Shown here one piece after another: positions 42,990 through 51,679 of a stretch of DNA of 64,000 nucleotides. Source of the stretch: Bosea sp. 29B. GTDB lineage: Bacteria; Pseudomonadota; Alphaproteobacteria; Rhizobiales; Beijerinckiaceae. The stretch covers positions 3,519,937 through 3,583,936 of the forward strand of contig NZ_LR733817.1 in NCBI RefSeq assembly GCF_902506165.1, in the 5' to 3' direction. Numbering within the stretch: position 1 is the first letter of the stretch; every line of letters begins with the position of its first letter. Both the position numbers and the translations under genes were made by a program. Under the pieces are notes generated by a model that searched no databases, was not told where the DNA came from, and was given only the letters and a program-made list of their open reading frames with translations.

Positions 42990-43735
42990 GCGGCGTTGGC
43001 CTTGGCCGTTGCCTTGGCAGCCTGGATTTCACGCAAGTCGGCGCCGGGATCGCGCGCGCCGATCAGCGCATAGGCGCGCTCATGCACGGCGTCGAGCCCG
43101 GCCTGGACGGCGAGCCGCGCCGCCTCGCAGGTCGCCTCATCCGCCTCACGCGCAACCCAGACCGGATCGCCGACGACGATGGCACCGCGCCCGAAGGGCA
43201 GGCCGATCGAGGCGCGATCCCAGCTGTTGAAGTCGATGCGCCGGCTGGTCACCACCGCGATCGGATGGATCGGCCGGCCGGAGGCGCGTGCCAATTGAAC
43301 GATGCCGGGGCCGCAGATGCGGGCGCGCTTGGGAATGTCGGCGGTCAGCACCATGGTGTCGCCGGCGGCGAGCCGGCGGACCATGGCGAGGAAGGCCGGC
43401 GCGCCACCCTTCTCGCGGACCTTCTTGCCCGAGGCGCCCGAGCCGCGGATCGCACCGATGCCGAGCTCGCGCAGCGCGACGGCGTTGAAGCCGCCATCGC
43501 CATGGCGCGAGACCAGCGAGCAGGACGGCATCCATTCCGGCCGGGCGAACGGGATCATGACATGCTGGCCGTGCCACATCGCGATGATCAGTGGCAGCTC
43601 GCCGCGCACGCGTTCATAGACGTCGGCCGGCTCGACGGCGAAGCGGTTCGTGCGCCTGACCAGGCGCAGATAATAGGCGAGGCTGCGCCCGAGCGCCTCC
43701 TGCGCGAACTTCGTCTTGAGCAGCGAAAATCCCAT
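42986..43735 (-). CDS. DUF374 lysophospholipid acyltransferase-family protein
   Basis: This 249-residue protein has MWHGQHVMIPFARPEWMP, with the usual His in place of the HX4D acyltransferase motif, and SRHGDGGFNAVALRELGIGAIRGSG. DUF374 proteins are LPLAT-like enzymes thought to act on lipid A in rhizobia, where they reside in the Kdo/lipid A operon. It has a short hydrophobic N-terminus. The start follows the DUF4170 gene by 26 bp. Confidence 0.88.
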   Translation of the reverse strand: MGFSLLKTKFAQEALGRSLAYYLRLVRRTNRFAVEPADVYERVRGELPLIIAMWHGQHVMIPFARPEWMPSCSLVSRHGDGGFNAVALRELGIGAIRGSGASGKKVREKGGAPAFLAMVRRLAAGDTMVLTADIPKRARICGPGIVQLARASGRPIHPIAVVTSRRIDFNSWDRASIGLPFGRGAIVVGDPVWVAREADEATCEAARLAVQAGLDAVHERAYALIGARDPGADLREIQAAKATAKANAA

Positions 43736-43761
43736 CGAACCGGACTGTGGTGCCTTTCAGA

Positions 43762-44004
43762 TCAATTCTGAACCGTCGAGGGATCGAGCAGGCGATGCAG
43801 GTGGACGACGAAATAGCGGGTCTGGGCCTGATCGACGGTCTGCTGCGCCTTGGACTTCCAGGCCGCATGGGCGGCGGCGTAGTTCGGGTACACGCCGACG
43901 ATGTCGAGCTTGGATAGATCCTTGAACTCGACCCCGTCGAGCGAGCTCAACTCGCCGCCGATCACGAGGTGCAGCAGCTGTTTGTTGTCCTGGCTCGTGC
44001 TCAT
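43762..44004 (-). CDS. DUF4170 protein
   Basis: This 80-residue protein has LHLVIGGELSSLDGVEFKDLSKLDIVGVYPNYAAAHAAWKSKAQQTVDQAQTRYFVVHLHRLLDP, matching DUF4170. Related alphaproteobacteria keep it beside the inositol-monophosphatase-family gene and the DUF374/waaA/lpxK block. Function unknown. About 200 bp separate it from the upstream cysQ-like gene. Confidence 0.88.
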   Translation of the reverse strand: MSTSQDNKQLLHLVIGGELSSLDGVEFKDLSKLDIVGVYPNYAAAHAAWKSKAQQTVDQAQTRYFVVHLHRLLDPSTVQN

Positions 44005-44210
44005 CGTTCGTCTCCGACCGGTGTCCTGAGGTCTGTGTCGAAAGCAAGCTGGAGCAGCGCCGGATTCGCTCCGACCTGCCTCGCCTGCGCTTTTGCCGTG
44101 CGATCAGATAAGCCATCAGCCGCGCGCGCGCGAGGGCCGATTGCCAACAAATTGCGGTTATTTCCGGCAGCTTTCGCCCTGGCGCTGCTGCAGCGGCGTC
44201 GCGCCGCGCT

Positions 44211-45038
44211 TCAGCTCCGCTGCGGCTGGCTCTCGCGCAGCCGGCGCAGCGCCTGCGCGAGTGGTGCTGCGAGGCCGGTTCCCGATGCCATCAGCATGCC
44301 GTGGACCGGTATCTCGCGGTTATAGCCGAGGGCCTCGCCATCGGAGGTCGTGACCTGCCCGCCGGCCTCCTTCAGCACGAGATCGGCGGCGGCGAGATCC
44401 CAGTCGCGCGCATCCGGTGAGACCAGCCCGGCATCGATCGTGCCGTCGGCGATGCGGGTCAGCCGCAGTGCCAGCGACGGAATCTTGTCCGCGGCGACGA
44501 AATCCTCCTGGCGGGCGAGCGCGTCGAGCATCGGTTTTGGGCCTGCGATGCGGGCACCGGCGAGCGTCGTGAGCCCGCTCGCGCGGATCGACTTGCCGTT
44601 GCTGTGCGCTCCACCGCCGCTGATCGCCGTATAGGTCGTCGGCCCCGCCGGCGCGTGCACTACGCCGAGGACGGGACGCCCCTCGTCGAGCAGGGCGACG
44701 CAGACCGCCCAATCGGGCGAGCCGGCCATATAGGCGCGGGTGCCGTCGATCGGGTCGACCACCCAGACGAAGCGGCGTGACAGGCGGATCGTGTCGTCGG
44801 CCGTCTCTTCCGAGAGCCAGGCGGCCTCCGGCAGCAGCGCCGCGAGGCGCACATGCAGGAAGGTGTCGACGCCGATATCGGCCTCGGTCACGGGCGAGCC
44901 GCCGGCCTTCGACCAGGTCTTGGCGGCGGTCTTCGCGCCGGGGCGGAACAGGTTGAGCGCGAGTCCGCCGGCCTCTCGGCAAGCGGCCTCGACGGCGGGC
45001 AACAAATCCCCGGCGATGGGTAAAGGTGTCGATGTCAT
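44211..45038 (-). CDS. inositol monophosphatase-family phosphatase (CysQ-like)
   Basis: This 275-residue metal-dependent phosphatase has the acidic ligands Glu77-Glu78 (WLSEETADD), Asp95-Pro-Ile-Asp98-Gly-Thr (WVVDPIDGTRAYMAG) and the late motif WDLAAADLVLKEAGG. CysQ members hydrolyse 3'-phosphoadenosine 5'-phosphate; others dephosphorylate inositol or sugar phosphates. The WDLAAADLVLKEAGG block is shared by both, so substrate stays open. It is the first gene of the DUF4170/DUF374/waaA/lpxK series. It is divergent from the DUF6101 gene. Confidence 0.88.
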   Translation of the reverse strand: MTSTPLPIAGDLLPAVEAACREAGGLALNLFRPGAKTAAKTWSKAGGSPVTEADIGVDTFLHVRLAALLPEAAWLSEETADDTIRLSRRFVWVVDPIDGTRAYMAGSPDWAVCVALLDEGRPVLGVVHAPAGPTTYTAISGGGAHSNGKSIRASGLTTLAGARIAGPKPMLDALARQEDFVAADKIPSLALRLTRIADGTIDAGLVSPDARDWDLAAADLVLKEAGGQVTTSDGEALGYNREIPVHGMLMASGTGLAAPLAQALRRLRESQPQRS

Positions 45039-45136
45039 CGGGCTTCGTTACGGCCTTGCGGGGCGGCTGAACAAGGAAAAAGCCACCATTGCGAGAAAGA
45101 TTCCGTCAAGCATCAACCGGGAAACCGGCCGGAAGA

Positions 45137-45152
45137 GGGCGGAAAACCGCCC
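45137..45152. terminator. short GC hairpin in 5' region of cysQ-like/DUF6101 pair
   Basis: GGGCGG, AAAA, CCGCCC form a tight 6-bp stem. It lies between two divergent genes, so it is more likely part of a 5' leader than a real end signal. CGTCACCTTTGTTT follows on the plus strand. Confidence 0.3.
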
Positions 45153-45287
45153 CGTCACCTTTGTTTAACCCTCCAGCTTAAGCGCTCGGACAATCCTTCC
45201 GGCCACTCTCCTCCCTGCAAAGCACGAGAACCCCGCATCGACAGAGGGTTCCGGGCAGCAGGGATTAGAAGAGAGGCGTTAAAACCG

Positions 45288-45815
45288 ATGGCCAGCGTCA
45301 CGCCGGCTGCTGGGGAGGTTGGCTGCGCGCCCGCCTTCCCCAGCAGCGCACATAATCAGAGCGGACAGCCCTCGCAGCCGGCGCTAGCGCCGCAGCAGCA
45401 AAATGGTCCACGCATCGAGCGCGTCGGGCCGGTGCGCATCTTGCGCGGCGGTGCCGGCTGGCGCGGTATCGCGCTGCGCCTGGCTGGCGGCGCGATCGCC
45501 GACGATGACCGTTTCCAGCTTGCTCTGACCGCGGGCGATGGCCGTTCGGTCGTGGTCGCCGTGCTCGATCAGGACGATGCCATCGCTGTCTGGCGCGATG
45601 CCGGCCGCACGAGCGGCCTGCCGTTGCTGCTCGAAACCAGCGACGGCGTGATCACCGAACCCTATCCGCAGGTCGGCCGGGTCGCGCTCGGCGCGGTCCG
45701 CATTCGCCGCCGGCATGCCCTGCTCGCTGGCCGCCGCCCGCGCTTCCTGACGCGGCGCAAGACCGGCCGCCTGCCGGAGCGCCCCGTGGTGATCCGCGGC
45801 GAGATCTTGTCCTAG
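45288..45815 (+). CDS. DUF6101 protein
   Basis: This 175-residue protein starts with a Gln/Pro-rich stretch (SGQPSQPALAPQQQNGP) and then has the DUF6101-type core RIERVGPVRILRGGAGWRGIALRLAGG, ending RPVVIRGEILS. It is restricted to Hyphomicrobiales as far as I know. Function unknown. Members are often annotated hypothetical. It is convergent with ubiA, separated by a stable hairpin. GAGAGGCG lies upstream of the ATG. Confidence 0.8.
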   Translation: MASVTPAAGEVGCAPAFPSSAHNQSGQPSQPALAPQQQNGPRIERVGPVRILRGGAGWRGIALRLAGGAIADDDRFQLALTAGDGRSVVVAVLDQDDAIAVWRDAGRTSGLPLLLETSDGVITEPYPQVGRVALGAVRIRRRHALLAGRRPRFLTRRKTGRLPERPVVIRGEILS

Positions 45816-45843
45816 AGCAGGATGGCTTAGCGCAGAAACACCG

Positions 45844-45886
45844 CGTCGTTCCGGGCTCGATCCTTTGGATCGCCCCCGGAACGACG
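45844..45886. terminator. bidirectional hairpin between DUF6101 and ubiA
   Basis: CGTCGTTCCGGG (45844-45855) and CCCGGAACGACG (45875-45886) form a 12-bp stem; inside it GATCC and GGATC pair around TTT. Lying between two convergent genes, it can end transcription from both sides, but it may also belong to the same dispersed palindrome class as the elements at 27257 and 33929. Confidence 0.6.
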
Positions 45887-45900
45887 GTGTGGTTCAGCCT

Positions 45901-46851
45901 CTAGAACGCGAACTTCACCAGCGCATCGAGCGCGAAGCCGGCCGCGAGCAGCAGGCCGGCATGCCAGTTCGACCGGAACAGCTTCAACGCCGTGGGCCCG
46001 TCTGCGCCGGCGATGCTGTGGACCTGCCAACCGAGGTGCAGCGCGAACAGCGCCACCCCGATGAAGGCAACCGGACCCGCCCCCGAGAACCAGGCGGCGA
46101 CGCCGGCGAGCGCGATCGTCATGCCATAGCAGAGCCCGACCGCCTGCTGGGTGAAGGCGCCGAAATAGCGGGCGCTCGACTTGATCCCGGCGATGACGTC
46201 GTCCTCGATGTCCTGCATCGCGTAGATCGTGTCGTAGCCGATCGTCCAGAACACTGCCGCGGCATAGATCAGATAGGCCGGCGCATCCAGGCGCCCGAAC
46301 ACCGCGCTCCAGCCGACGAGCCCGCCCCAGGAGAAGGCGAGGCCGAGCACGAATTGCGGCATGTTGGTGATCCGCTTCATGAACGGATAGATCGCAACGA
46401 TCGCCAGCGAGGCGATGCCGGCGATCACCGTGAAGCGGTTGAATTGCAGCAGGATGACGAGGCCAACGAGGGACAGCCCGACCATGAAGGCGGCGGCTTG
46501 CTTCGGGCTGACCTGGCCGGAGGGCAGGGGACGGCCACGGGTGCGCGCCACCTGCGCGTCGAGCTTGCGGTCGACGATGTCGTTGAAGGTCGATCCGGCA
46601 CCGCGCATCACGATCGCGCCGATCAGGAAGAGCAGGCAGTGCCAGAGGTTCGGGACAGGCAGTTCGGCCGCGATCGCGGCGAGCCCGGCTGCCCACCAGC
46701 ACGGCAGCAGCAGGAGCTGCCAACCGATCGGGCGCTCGATCCGGGCGAGCTTGAGATAGGGCCGAAGGGGACGCGGCGCTTTGGTATCGACCCAATGCCC
46801 GGTTAGAGCGTCGGGAAGCGGCGCGTCGGCAAGTGGAGGCGAGGGCGCCAT
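45901..46851 (-). CDS. ubiA: 4-hydroxybenzoate polyprenyltransferase
   Basis: This 316-residue integral membrane prenyltransferase of ubiquinone synthesis has many hydrophobic helices. The first Asp-rich motif is NDIVDRKLD (Asn90-Asp98) followed by RTRGRPLPSG, and the second is DTIYAMQDIEDDVIAG. It joins a polyprenyl diphosphate to 4-hydroxybenzoate. The other ubi genes are not in this window. It lies 16 bp downstream of the Gln-rich exported protein gene on the same strand. Confidence 0.95.
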   Translation of the reverse strand: MAPSPPLADAPLPDALTGHWVDTKAPRPLRPYLKLARIERPIGWQLLLLPCWWAAGLAAIAAELPVPNLWHCLLFLIGAIVMRGAGSTFNDIVDRKLDAQVARTRGRPLPSGQVSPKQAAAFMVGLSLVGLVILLQFNRFTVIAGIASLAIVAIYPFMKRITNMPQFVLGLAFSWGGLVGWSAVFGRLDAPAYLIYAAAVFWTIGYDTIYAMQDIEDDVIAGIKSSARYFGAFTQQAVGLCYGMTIALAGVAAWFSGAGPVAFIGVALFALHLGWQVHSIAGADGPTALKLFRSNWHAGLLLAAGFALDALVKFAF

Positions 46852-46867
46852 CGTGGCGCCGGCCGTA

Positions 46868-47341
46868 TCAGAGCGCGCCCTGCGGCACGCGCATCGGGCC
46901 GCCGGTGATGGAATCGCTACCGCCGAACGGGTTGGCGCCCTGTTGCTGCTGCGCCTGCTGCTGGGCGCGGCGCTGCATCTGCGCCTGCTGCTTCACCGCA
47001 TTGCAGGCCTGGCCGCGGATGGCGCCGGCCTTCTCATTGTCGGCCTTCATGCCATCGACGAAGCTCGCCGGAATCTGGCACCAGTCCTGGTTGGCGGAAG
47101 CGAACTTGATCAAGGTGTTGCCGTTGCCGACCAGCCGGCCCAGGATGCCGCAGGCCTGCTGGGGCGTCATCTTGCGCTTGGCCTTCGCGTTCGCGTTGAG
47201 CTGCCCGACGATAGACTGGCGCTCCTGCATGAGCTTCTGGATATTCTCGCAGCCCGAAGGCGCTTGCGCCAATGCAGGCTCGGCCAGGGCCAGCCCGGCC
47301 AGTGCCGCCGCCAGCTTCAGGGTCGCGTATCGCCGCATCAT
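46868..47341 (-). CDS. exported Gln-rich protein, unknown function
   Basis: This 157-residue protein has a signal peptide (MRRYATLKLAAALAGLALAEPALAQ). The mature part has four Cys residues (GCENI, QACGIL, WCQIP, QACNAV), suggesting two disulfides, and a poly-Gln stretch near the C-terminus (QQQAQQQQGANPFGG). I recognise no family with confidence. GGAG precedes the two Met codons at 47341 and 47338; longer starts are unsupported. Co-transcription with ubiA is likely because the gap is 16 bp. Confidence 0.72.
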   Translation of the reverse strand: MMRRYATLKLAAALAGLALAEPALAQAPSGCENIQKLMQERQSIVGQLNANAKAKRKMTPQQACGILGRLVGNGNTLIKFASANQDWCQIPASFVDGMKADNEKAGAIRGQACNAVKQQAQMQRRAQQQAQQQQGANPFGGSDSITGGPMRVPQGAL

Positions 47342-47513
47342 CCGCTCCGCTCTTGTCCCATCACCCACGCCCGTCCCGGCGTCGCGGGCCTTTCCATAAC
47401 AGTGAGAGCCATGCGCCAACAAGCGCCGGCTCGTAATTCACCGAGATTGCTTGCTGATAGCGTGGGATTGTGGCGACTTTCGCGCCATTACGACGGGATC
47501 GGATTCGAAGAGC

Positions 47514-48254
47514 ATGCGGGATTTCACCAAGCATCGGCTGTACAGCGAGGCGCCGTTGGCGGCGGGCGCCGTACTGGAACTCGCGCGTGACCAGGCCAAT
47601 TACCTGCTCAACGTGCTGCGGTTGCGCAGCGGCGACACCATCCTCGCCTTCAACGGCCGCGACGGCGAATGGCTCTGCGCGATCCGGGCGGAAGGACGCA
47701 AGCAGGCCAGCTTGGAGGCGCTGAACCAAACCCGCCCGCAGCCGCCCGCGCCCGGTCTCGTCTACCTTTTCGCGCCGCTGAAGCATGCGCGGCTCGATTA
47801 TATGGCCCAGAAGGCGGTCGAGATGGGGGCGGGCGTGCTTCAGCCGGTGCTGACCCGCTTCACCCAGGTCTCGCGGCTCAATCTCGACCGACTCGCCGCC
47901 AATGCGGTCGAGGCGGCCGAGCAATGCGGCATCCTCGCTCTGCCGGAGATCAGAGCAGAGCAGCCGCTCGCGGCAGCGCTGGCGGCGCTCGAGCCGGAGC
48001 GGCTGCTGGTCTTCTGCGACGAGGCACAGGAGCCGCAGAGCCCGATCGCCGCCTTGCAGAGGGCCCCGCATGGGCCGGTCGCCCTGCTGATCGGCCCGGA
48101 AGGCGGCTTCGACGAATCGGAGCGCGCTCTGATTCTCCAGCGCGAGCGGGTGCTGCGCCTGTCGCTTGGCCCGCGCATCCTGCGAGCGGACACTGCGGCG
48201 GTGGCGGCGCTCGCCGTCGTGCAGGCGACATTGGGCGACTGGTCCGCCGGATAA
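47514..48254 (+). CDS. rsmE: 16S rRNA (uracil1498-N3)-methyltransferase
   Basis: This 246-residue SPOUT-class methyltransferase starts MRDFTKHRLYSE. The N-terminal PUA-like part carries YLLNVLRLRSGDTILAFNGRDGEW. The SPOUT knot is shown by LLIGPEGGFDESERALI and LGPRILRADTAAVAALAVVQA. It methylates U1498 of 16S rRNA. It is upstream of two glutamate-cysteine-ligase-family genes on the same strand; in related genomes rsmE is often next to gshA. Confidence 0.94.
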   Translation: MRDFTKHRLYSEAPLAAGAVLELARDQANYLLNVLRLRSGDTILAFNGRDGEWLCAIRAEGRKQASLEALNQTRPQPPAPGLVYLFAPLKHARLDYMAQKAVEMGAGVLQPVLTRFTQVSRLNLDRLAANAVEAAEQCGILALPEIRAEQPLAAALAALEPERLLVFCDEAQEPQSPIAALQRAPHGPVALLIGPEGGFDESERALILQRERVLRLSLGPRILRADTAAVAALAVVQATLGDWSAG

Positions 48255-48421
48255 CTCCGCAACTTGCGTGCTGTGGGTTCCTCTCCCGCTGCTCGGAACG
48301 CGACGGCCGCTTCCGCGTTTAGGCGTGGAAACTGCGCCGCTGGTCGCAGTTCCGACTCATTGACTGGCAGTCTGGCGCCGCTGCTTCGCTCCGGGGCGGC
48401 CCGCCACGGGGGAGAGACATC

Positions 48422-49606
48422 ATGGTGAGCAGCGCCTACCGCTTTGGCATCGAGGAAGAGTATTTCCTGTCCGATGCCGGAAGCCGCGGCGCCGTGCGCA
48501 AGATCGCACCGCGCTTCATCGAGGCGGCGCAGGCTGCCTTTCCCGACGAGTTGCAGCGCGAGATGCTGCAATCGCAGATCGAGGTGGCGACGCCGGTCTG
48601 CGAGAGCATGACCCAGGCCCGCCATTCGCTGCGCCGGCTGCGCTCGGGGCTCGCCGGGATCGCACGCGAGCACGATATGCTGCTGCTCGCCTGCGGCACC
48701 CACCCGAGTGCTGTTTGGGCTCGCCAGCGCGCCACCGAGGCCAAGCGCTATGACGGCATCATGCGCGACCTGCAGATGCTCGGCAGCCGCAACCAGCTCT
48801 GCGGCCTGCATGTCCATGTCGAGGTGCCCGACGAAGACCAGCGTATCTCGATCATGGTCCGGATGCTGCCTTTTCTGCCGCTGCTGCTGGCACTCTCGAC
48901 CTCCTCGCCCTTCTGGCAGGGGCGGCGCACCGGGCTGATGGGCTACCGGCTCTGCGCCTATGCTGAATTGCCCCGCACCGGCCTGCCCGAGCTCTTCACT
49001 GACGCCGCCGACTACCGCGCTTATGTCGACACCATGGTCGCCGCCGGCGCGATGCGCGATTCCAGCTTTGTCTGGTGGGCGATCCGGCCTTCGCATCAGC
49101 ATCCGACCTTGGAATTGCGCGTCGCGGACAGCTGCACACGGCTCGACGACACACTCGCCATCACCGCGCTCTATCGCTGCCTTGTGCGCCATCTCGCCCG
49201 CAAGCCGGGGCTCAACGCCGACCTGACCGCCGCCTCGCGCGCGCTTGCCGGCGAGAACATCTGGCGCGCCCAGCGCTATGGCGTTCATGGCGGCTTCGTC
49301 TGTGAGAAGCGTCGCGCCATGCTGCCGGTCGGGCAGGTGCTGGATGAGGTGCTCGATCTCCTCGACGAGGATGCCGCTGCGCTCTGCTGCGGTCTCGATC
49401 TCGCTCATTGCCGCACCATCGTCGCCGGCGGCACCAGCGCCGACATGCAGCTGGCGATCTTCGAGGAGGCCCGCGCCGGTGCCGGCGGCCAGAACGCCGG
49501 GCTCGTCGCCGTCACCGACTGGATCGCCGCGCAGACGCGTGCGGATGACGCGGATGACGACCAGTTCGCACCGAAAGGTGCAAATCTGCTGCGCGGTGCC
49601 GCCTGA
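48422..49606 (+). CDS. carboxylate-amine ligase, YbdK (GCS2) family
   Basis: This 394-residue protein belongs to the GCS2 family, shown by FGIEEEYFLSD, GLHVHVEVPDEDQRI and the RVADSC-containing block LELRVADSCTRLDD. YbdK-type enzymes have weak glutamate-cysteine ligase activity in vitro; natural substrates are unknown. GGGGGAGAG lies before the ATG. It stands directly upstream of a true gshA-like gene, so the genome holds two glutamate-cysteine-ligase-type enzymes side by side. Confidence 0.88.
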   Translation: MVSSAYRFGIEEEYFLSDAGSRGAVRKIAPRFIEAAQAAFPDELQREMLQSQIEVATPVCESMTQARHSLRRLRSGLAGIAREHDMLLLACGTHPSAVWARQRATEAKRYDGIMRDLQMLGSRNQLCGLHVHVEVPDEDQRISIMVRMLPFLPLLLALSTSSPFWQGRRTGLMGYRLCAYAELPRTGLPELFTDAADYRAYVDTMVAAGAMRDSSFVWWAIRPSHQHPTLELRVADSCTRLDDTLAITALYRCLVRHLARKPGLNADLTAASRALAGENIWRAQRYGVHGGFVCEKRRAMLPVGQVLDEVLDLLDEDAAALCCGLDLAHCRTIVAGGTSADMQLAIFEEARAGAGGQNAGLVAVTDWIAAQTRADDADDDQFAPKGANLLRGAA

Positions 49607-49692
49607 CGGCTTCGTGATCATGCGTTGATGCAAGGTCGGCAAGCGCCTGCACGCGTTTGCAGTCGTTGTCGGATGATCGCCGCTCGCCTATT

Positions 49693-49731
49693 GCTGGCGC
49701 TCCTCAGCGCATGGCGCGGTGGAGCGCCAGC
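49693..49731. promoter_or_regulatory. 11-bp perfect inverted repeat upstream of gshA
   Basis: GCTGGCGCTCC (49693-49703) and GGAGCGCCAGC (49721-49731) pair around 17 bases, which themselves contain GCGC repeats. The structure lies in the 215-bp gap between the YbdK-type gene and gshA. It could terminate the upstream transcript or fold in the gshA leader; no T-run follows. Confidence 0.45.
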
Positions 49732-49821
49732 TCCCGCCGCCCGTGCCGCACTTAGATCCGGCGCGTTGCCCGGCTGCCAGATCGGCAGGCGGCGCGTCGG
49801 TGCACGCATGCCGGAGCGCCC

Positions 49822-51207
49822 ATGGCCCGCGACGTATCCGATTCGACTCCGATCAGCTCGAAGGCCGAACTCGTCGGCTGGATCGCGCAGGGTGAAAAAC
49901 CGGCTTCCGAATTCAGGCTCGGCACCGAGCACGAGAAGTTCCCGTTCTATCGCGACGATCTCAGCCCGGTTCCCTATGAGGGCGCTGCTGTCGGCCGCAG
50001 CGGCGGCATCCGGCAATTGCTGGAGGGCATGCAGGCACGCCTCGGCTGGGAGCCGATCCTCGATGCCGGCCACATCATCGGCCTGGCCGGTCCCGAGGGC
50101 GGCGGCGCGATCTCGCTGGAGCCTGGCGGCCAGTTCGAGCTCTCCGGCGCGCCGCTTGCAAATGTGCATGAGACCGCCAGCGAGCTCGACCAGCACCTCG
50201 CCGATGTGAAGGCGGTCGCCGAGCCGCACGGCATCGGTTTCCTGCCGCTTGGCCACTCGCCGCTCTGGACCCGCGAGCAGACGCCGATGATGCCGAAGCG
50301 GCGCTACCAGATCATGAAGAACTACATGCCGAAGGTCGGTACGCGCGGCCTCGACATGATGTTCCGCACCTGTACCGTCCAGGTGAATCTCGACTTCGCC
50401 AGCGAGGCCGACATGGTGCGCAAGCTGCGGGTCTCGCTCGCTTTGCAGCCGCTGGCCGCGGCGCTCTTTTCCGCCTCGCCCTTCAGCGAGGGCAAGCTCA
50501 ACGGCTTCCAGTCGATGCGCTCCGAGATCTGGCGCGACACCGACAATGCCCGCTCCGGCATGCTGCCCTTCGCCTTCGACGAGGGCATGTCCTACGAAGC
50601 CTATGTCGACTGGGCGCTCGACGTCCCCCTGTACTTCGTCAAGCGCGGCGACACCTATCACGACGTTGCCGGCGCCTCCTTCCGTGACCTGCTCGCCGGC
50701 AAGCTCCCGCAATTGCCGGGTGAGCGCGCCACCATGTCGGACTGGGTCAATCACCTCGGCACCCTGTTCCCGGAGGTGCGGCTGAAGCGCTATATCGAGA
50801 TGCGCGGCGCCGATGCCGGCCCGGTCGAGATGCTGAACGCGCTGCCGGCCTTCTGGGTCGGCCTGCTCTATGACGACGCTGCGCTCGCGGCCGCCTGGGA
50901 CTTGGTCAAGGGCTGGAGCGCCGAAGAACGTCAGCAACTGCGCGACACCGTGCCGAAGGCCGGGCTCAACACCAAGATCGCGAACCGTTCGCTGCGTGAG
51001 CTCGCCCGCGAGGTGGTCGAGCTGTCGCGTGCAGGTCTCGCTCGCCGGGCTCGACTCGACGACAAAGGCCGCGACGAGGCGATCTATCTCGAGCCGGTCA
51101 TCGCCATCGCCCAGAGCGGGCGCACGCTCGCCGAGCGTCTGGCAGTGCGTGAGCAGGGGGCCTGGGGCGGCAAGGTCGAGCCGGTCTTCCCGGAGCTCGC
51201 GCTGTAG
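49822..51207 (+). CDS. gshA: glutamate--cysteine ligase (plant-type class)
   Basis: This 461-residue enzyme makes gamma-glutamylcysteine in glutathione synthesis. It has the class 3 (plant/alphaproteobacterial) motifs FRLGTEHEKFPFY, GGAISLEPGGQFELSGAPL and MMFRTCTVQVNLDF, then MRSEIWRDTDNARSG. Start at 49822. The ligase gene gshB is not in the window. Found downstream of rsmE and a YbdK-type gene; a structured leader precedes it. Confidence 0.93.
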   Translation: MARDVSDSTPISSKAELVGWIAQGEKPASEFRLGTEHEKFPFYRDDLSPVPYEGAAVGRSGGIRQLLEGMQARLGWEPILDAGHIIGLAGPEGGGAISLEPGGQFELSGAPLANVHETASELDQHLADVKAVAEPHGIGFLPLGHSPLWTREQTPMMPKRRYQIMKNYMPKVGTRGLDMMFRTCTVQVNLDFASEADMVRKLRVSLALQPLAAALFSASPFSEGKLNGFQSMRSEIWRDTDNARSGMLPFAFDEGMSYEAYVDWALDVPLYFVKRGDTYHDVAGASFRDLLAGKLPQLPGERATMSDWVNHLGTLFPEVRLKRYIEMRGADAGPVEMLNALPAFWVGLLYDDAALAAAWDLVKGWSAEERQQLRDTVPKAGLNTKIANRSLRELAREVVELSRAGLARRARLDDKGRDEAIYLEPVIAIAQSGRTLAERLAVREQGAWGGKVEPVFPELAL

Positions 51208-51299
51208 GCGCTGAAGGCGAGCGGGACATTCGCCGGTGATCGCGTGTTTTGCGCTTCGGATTAACCAATCGTCCGGAGTTTTGGGCTAATCTGGCGGGT

Positions 51300-51473
51300 A
51301 TGGAACGCTTTTCCGCCCTGGCCCTTGAATTCCTGCGCGACCGCCGCGGCGCGACTGCGCTCGAATATGGCTTCATCGCGTTCTTCGTCTCGATCGCGGC
51401 GATCGCGACGATCCGGCAGATCGGCCCGCTGCTGAACGCGAAATACGCCAGCATTCTGCCTGGCCTCCAGTAG
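51300..51473 (+). CDS. Flp-family type IVb pilin
   Basis: This 57-residue prepilin has a short basic leader with the cleavage context RRG|ATALEYGFIA, where the prepilin peptidase cuts after Gly and Glu5 follows, then a hydrophobic segment of about 20 residues (FIAFFVSIAAIATI). Flp pilins form bundle-forming Tad pili. No tad secretion genes are in the window, so it is a lone pilin or belongs to a distant tad locus. The ATG at 51300 has GGCGGG just upstream. Confidence 0.88.
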   Translation: MERFSALALEFLRDRRGATALEYGFIAFFVSIAAIATIRQIGPLLNAKYASILPGLQ

Positions 51474-51679
51474 GACACTCCTGCGCGCGCCTGTCGTGGC
51501 GCGCCGATCTTGCACGCCTGTGCTGCGGTTCTCCGTTCAGTTTTGATCGCATTTCACCACATCGCCGAAGGGTCGTGCGGCCAGGCGGGCTTTCCCAGAG
51601 ACTGCAGCGACAGTCACGGGTTCTGGAGCGGTTTTTCAATCGCCCGTGCCTAGTGCCCAGCCTCGTCTCAGGCTGTCGC

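Noticed and set aside
44093..44160. CG-repeat tract near 44114 as a possible promoter or recombination signal
   Set aside because: Short simple CG repetition is expected in such GC-rich DNA; no further structure is visible.
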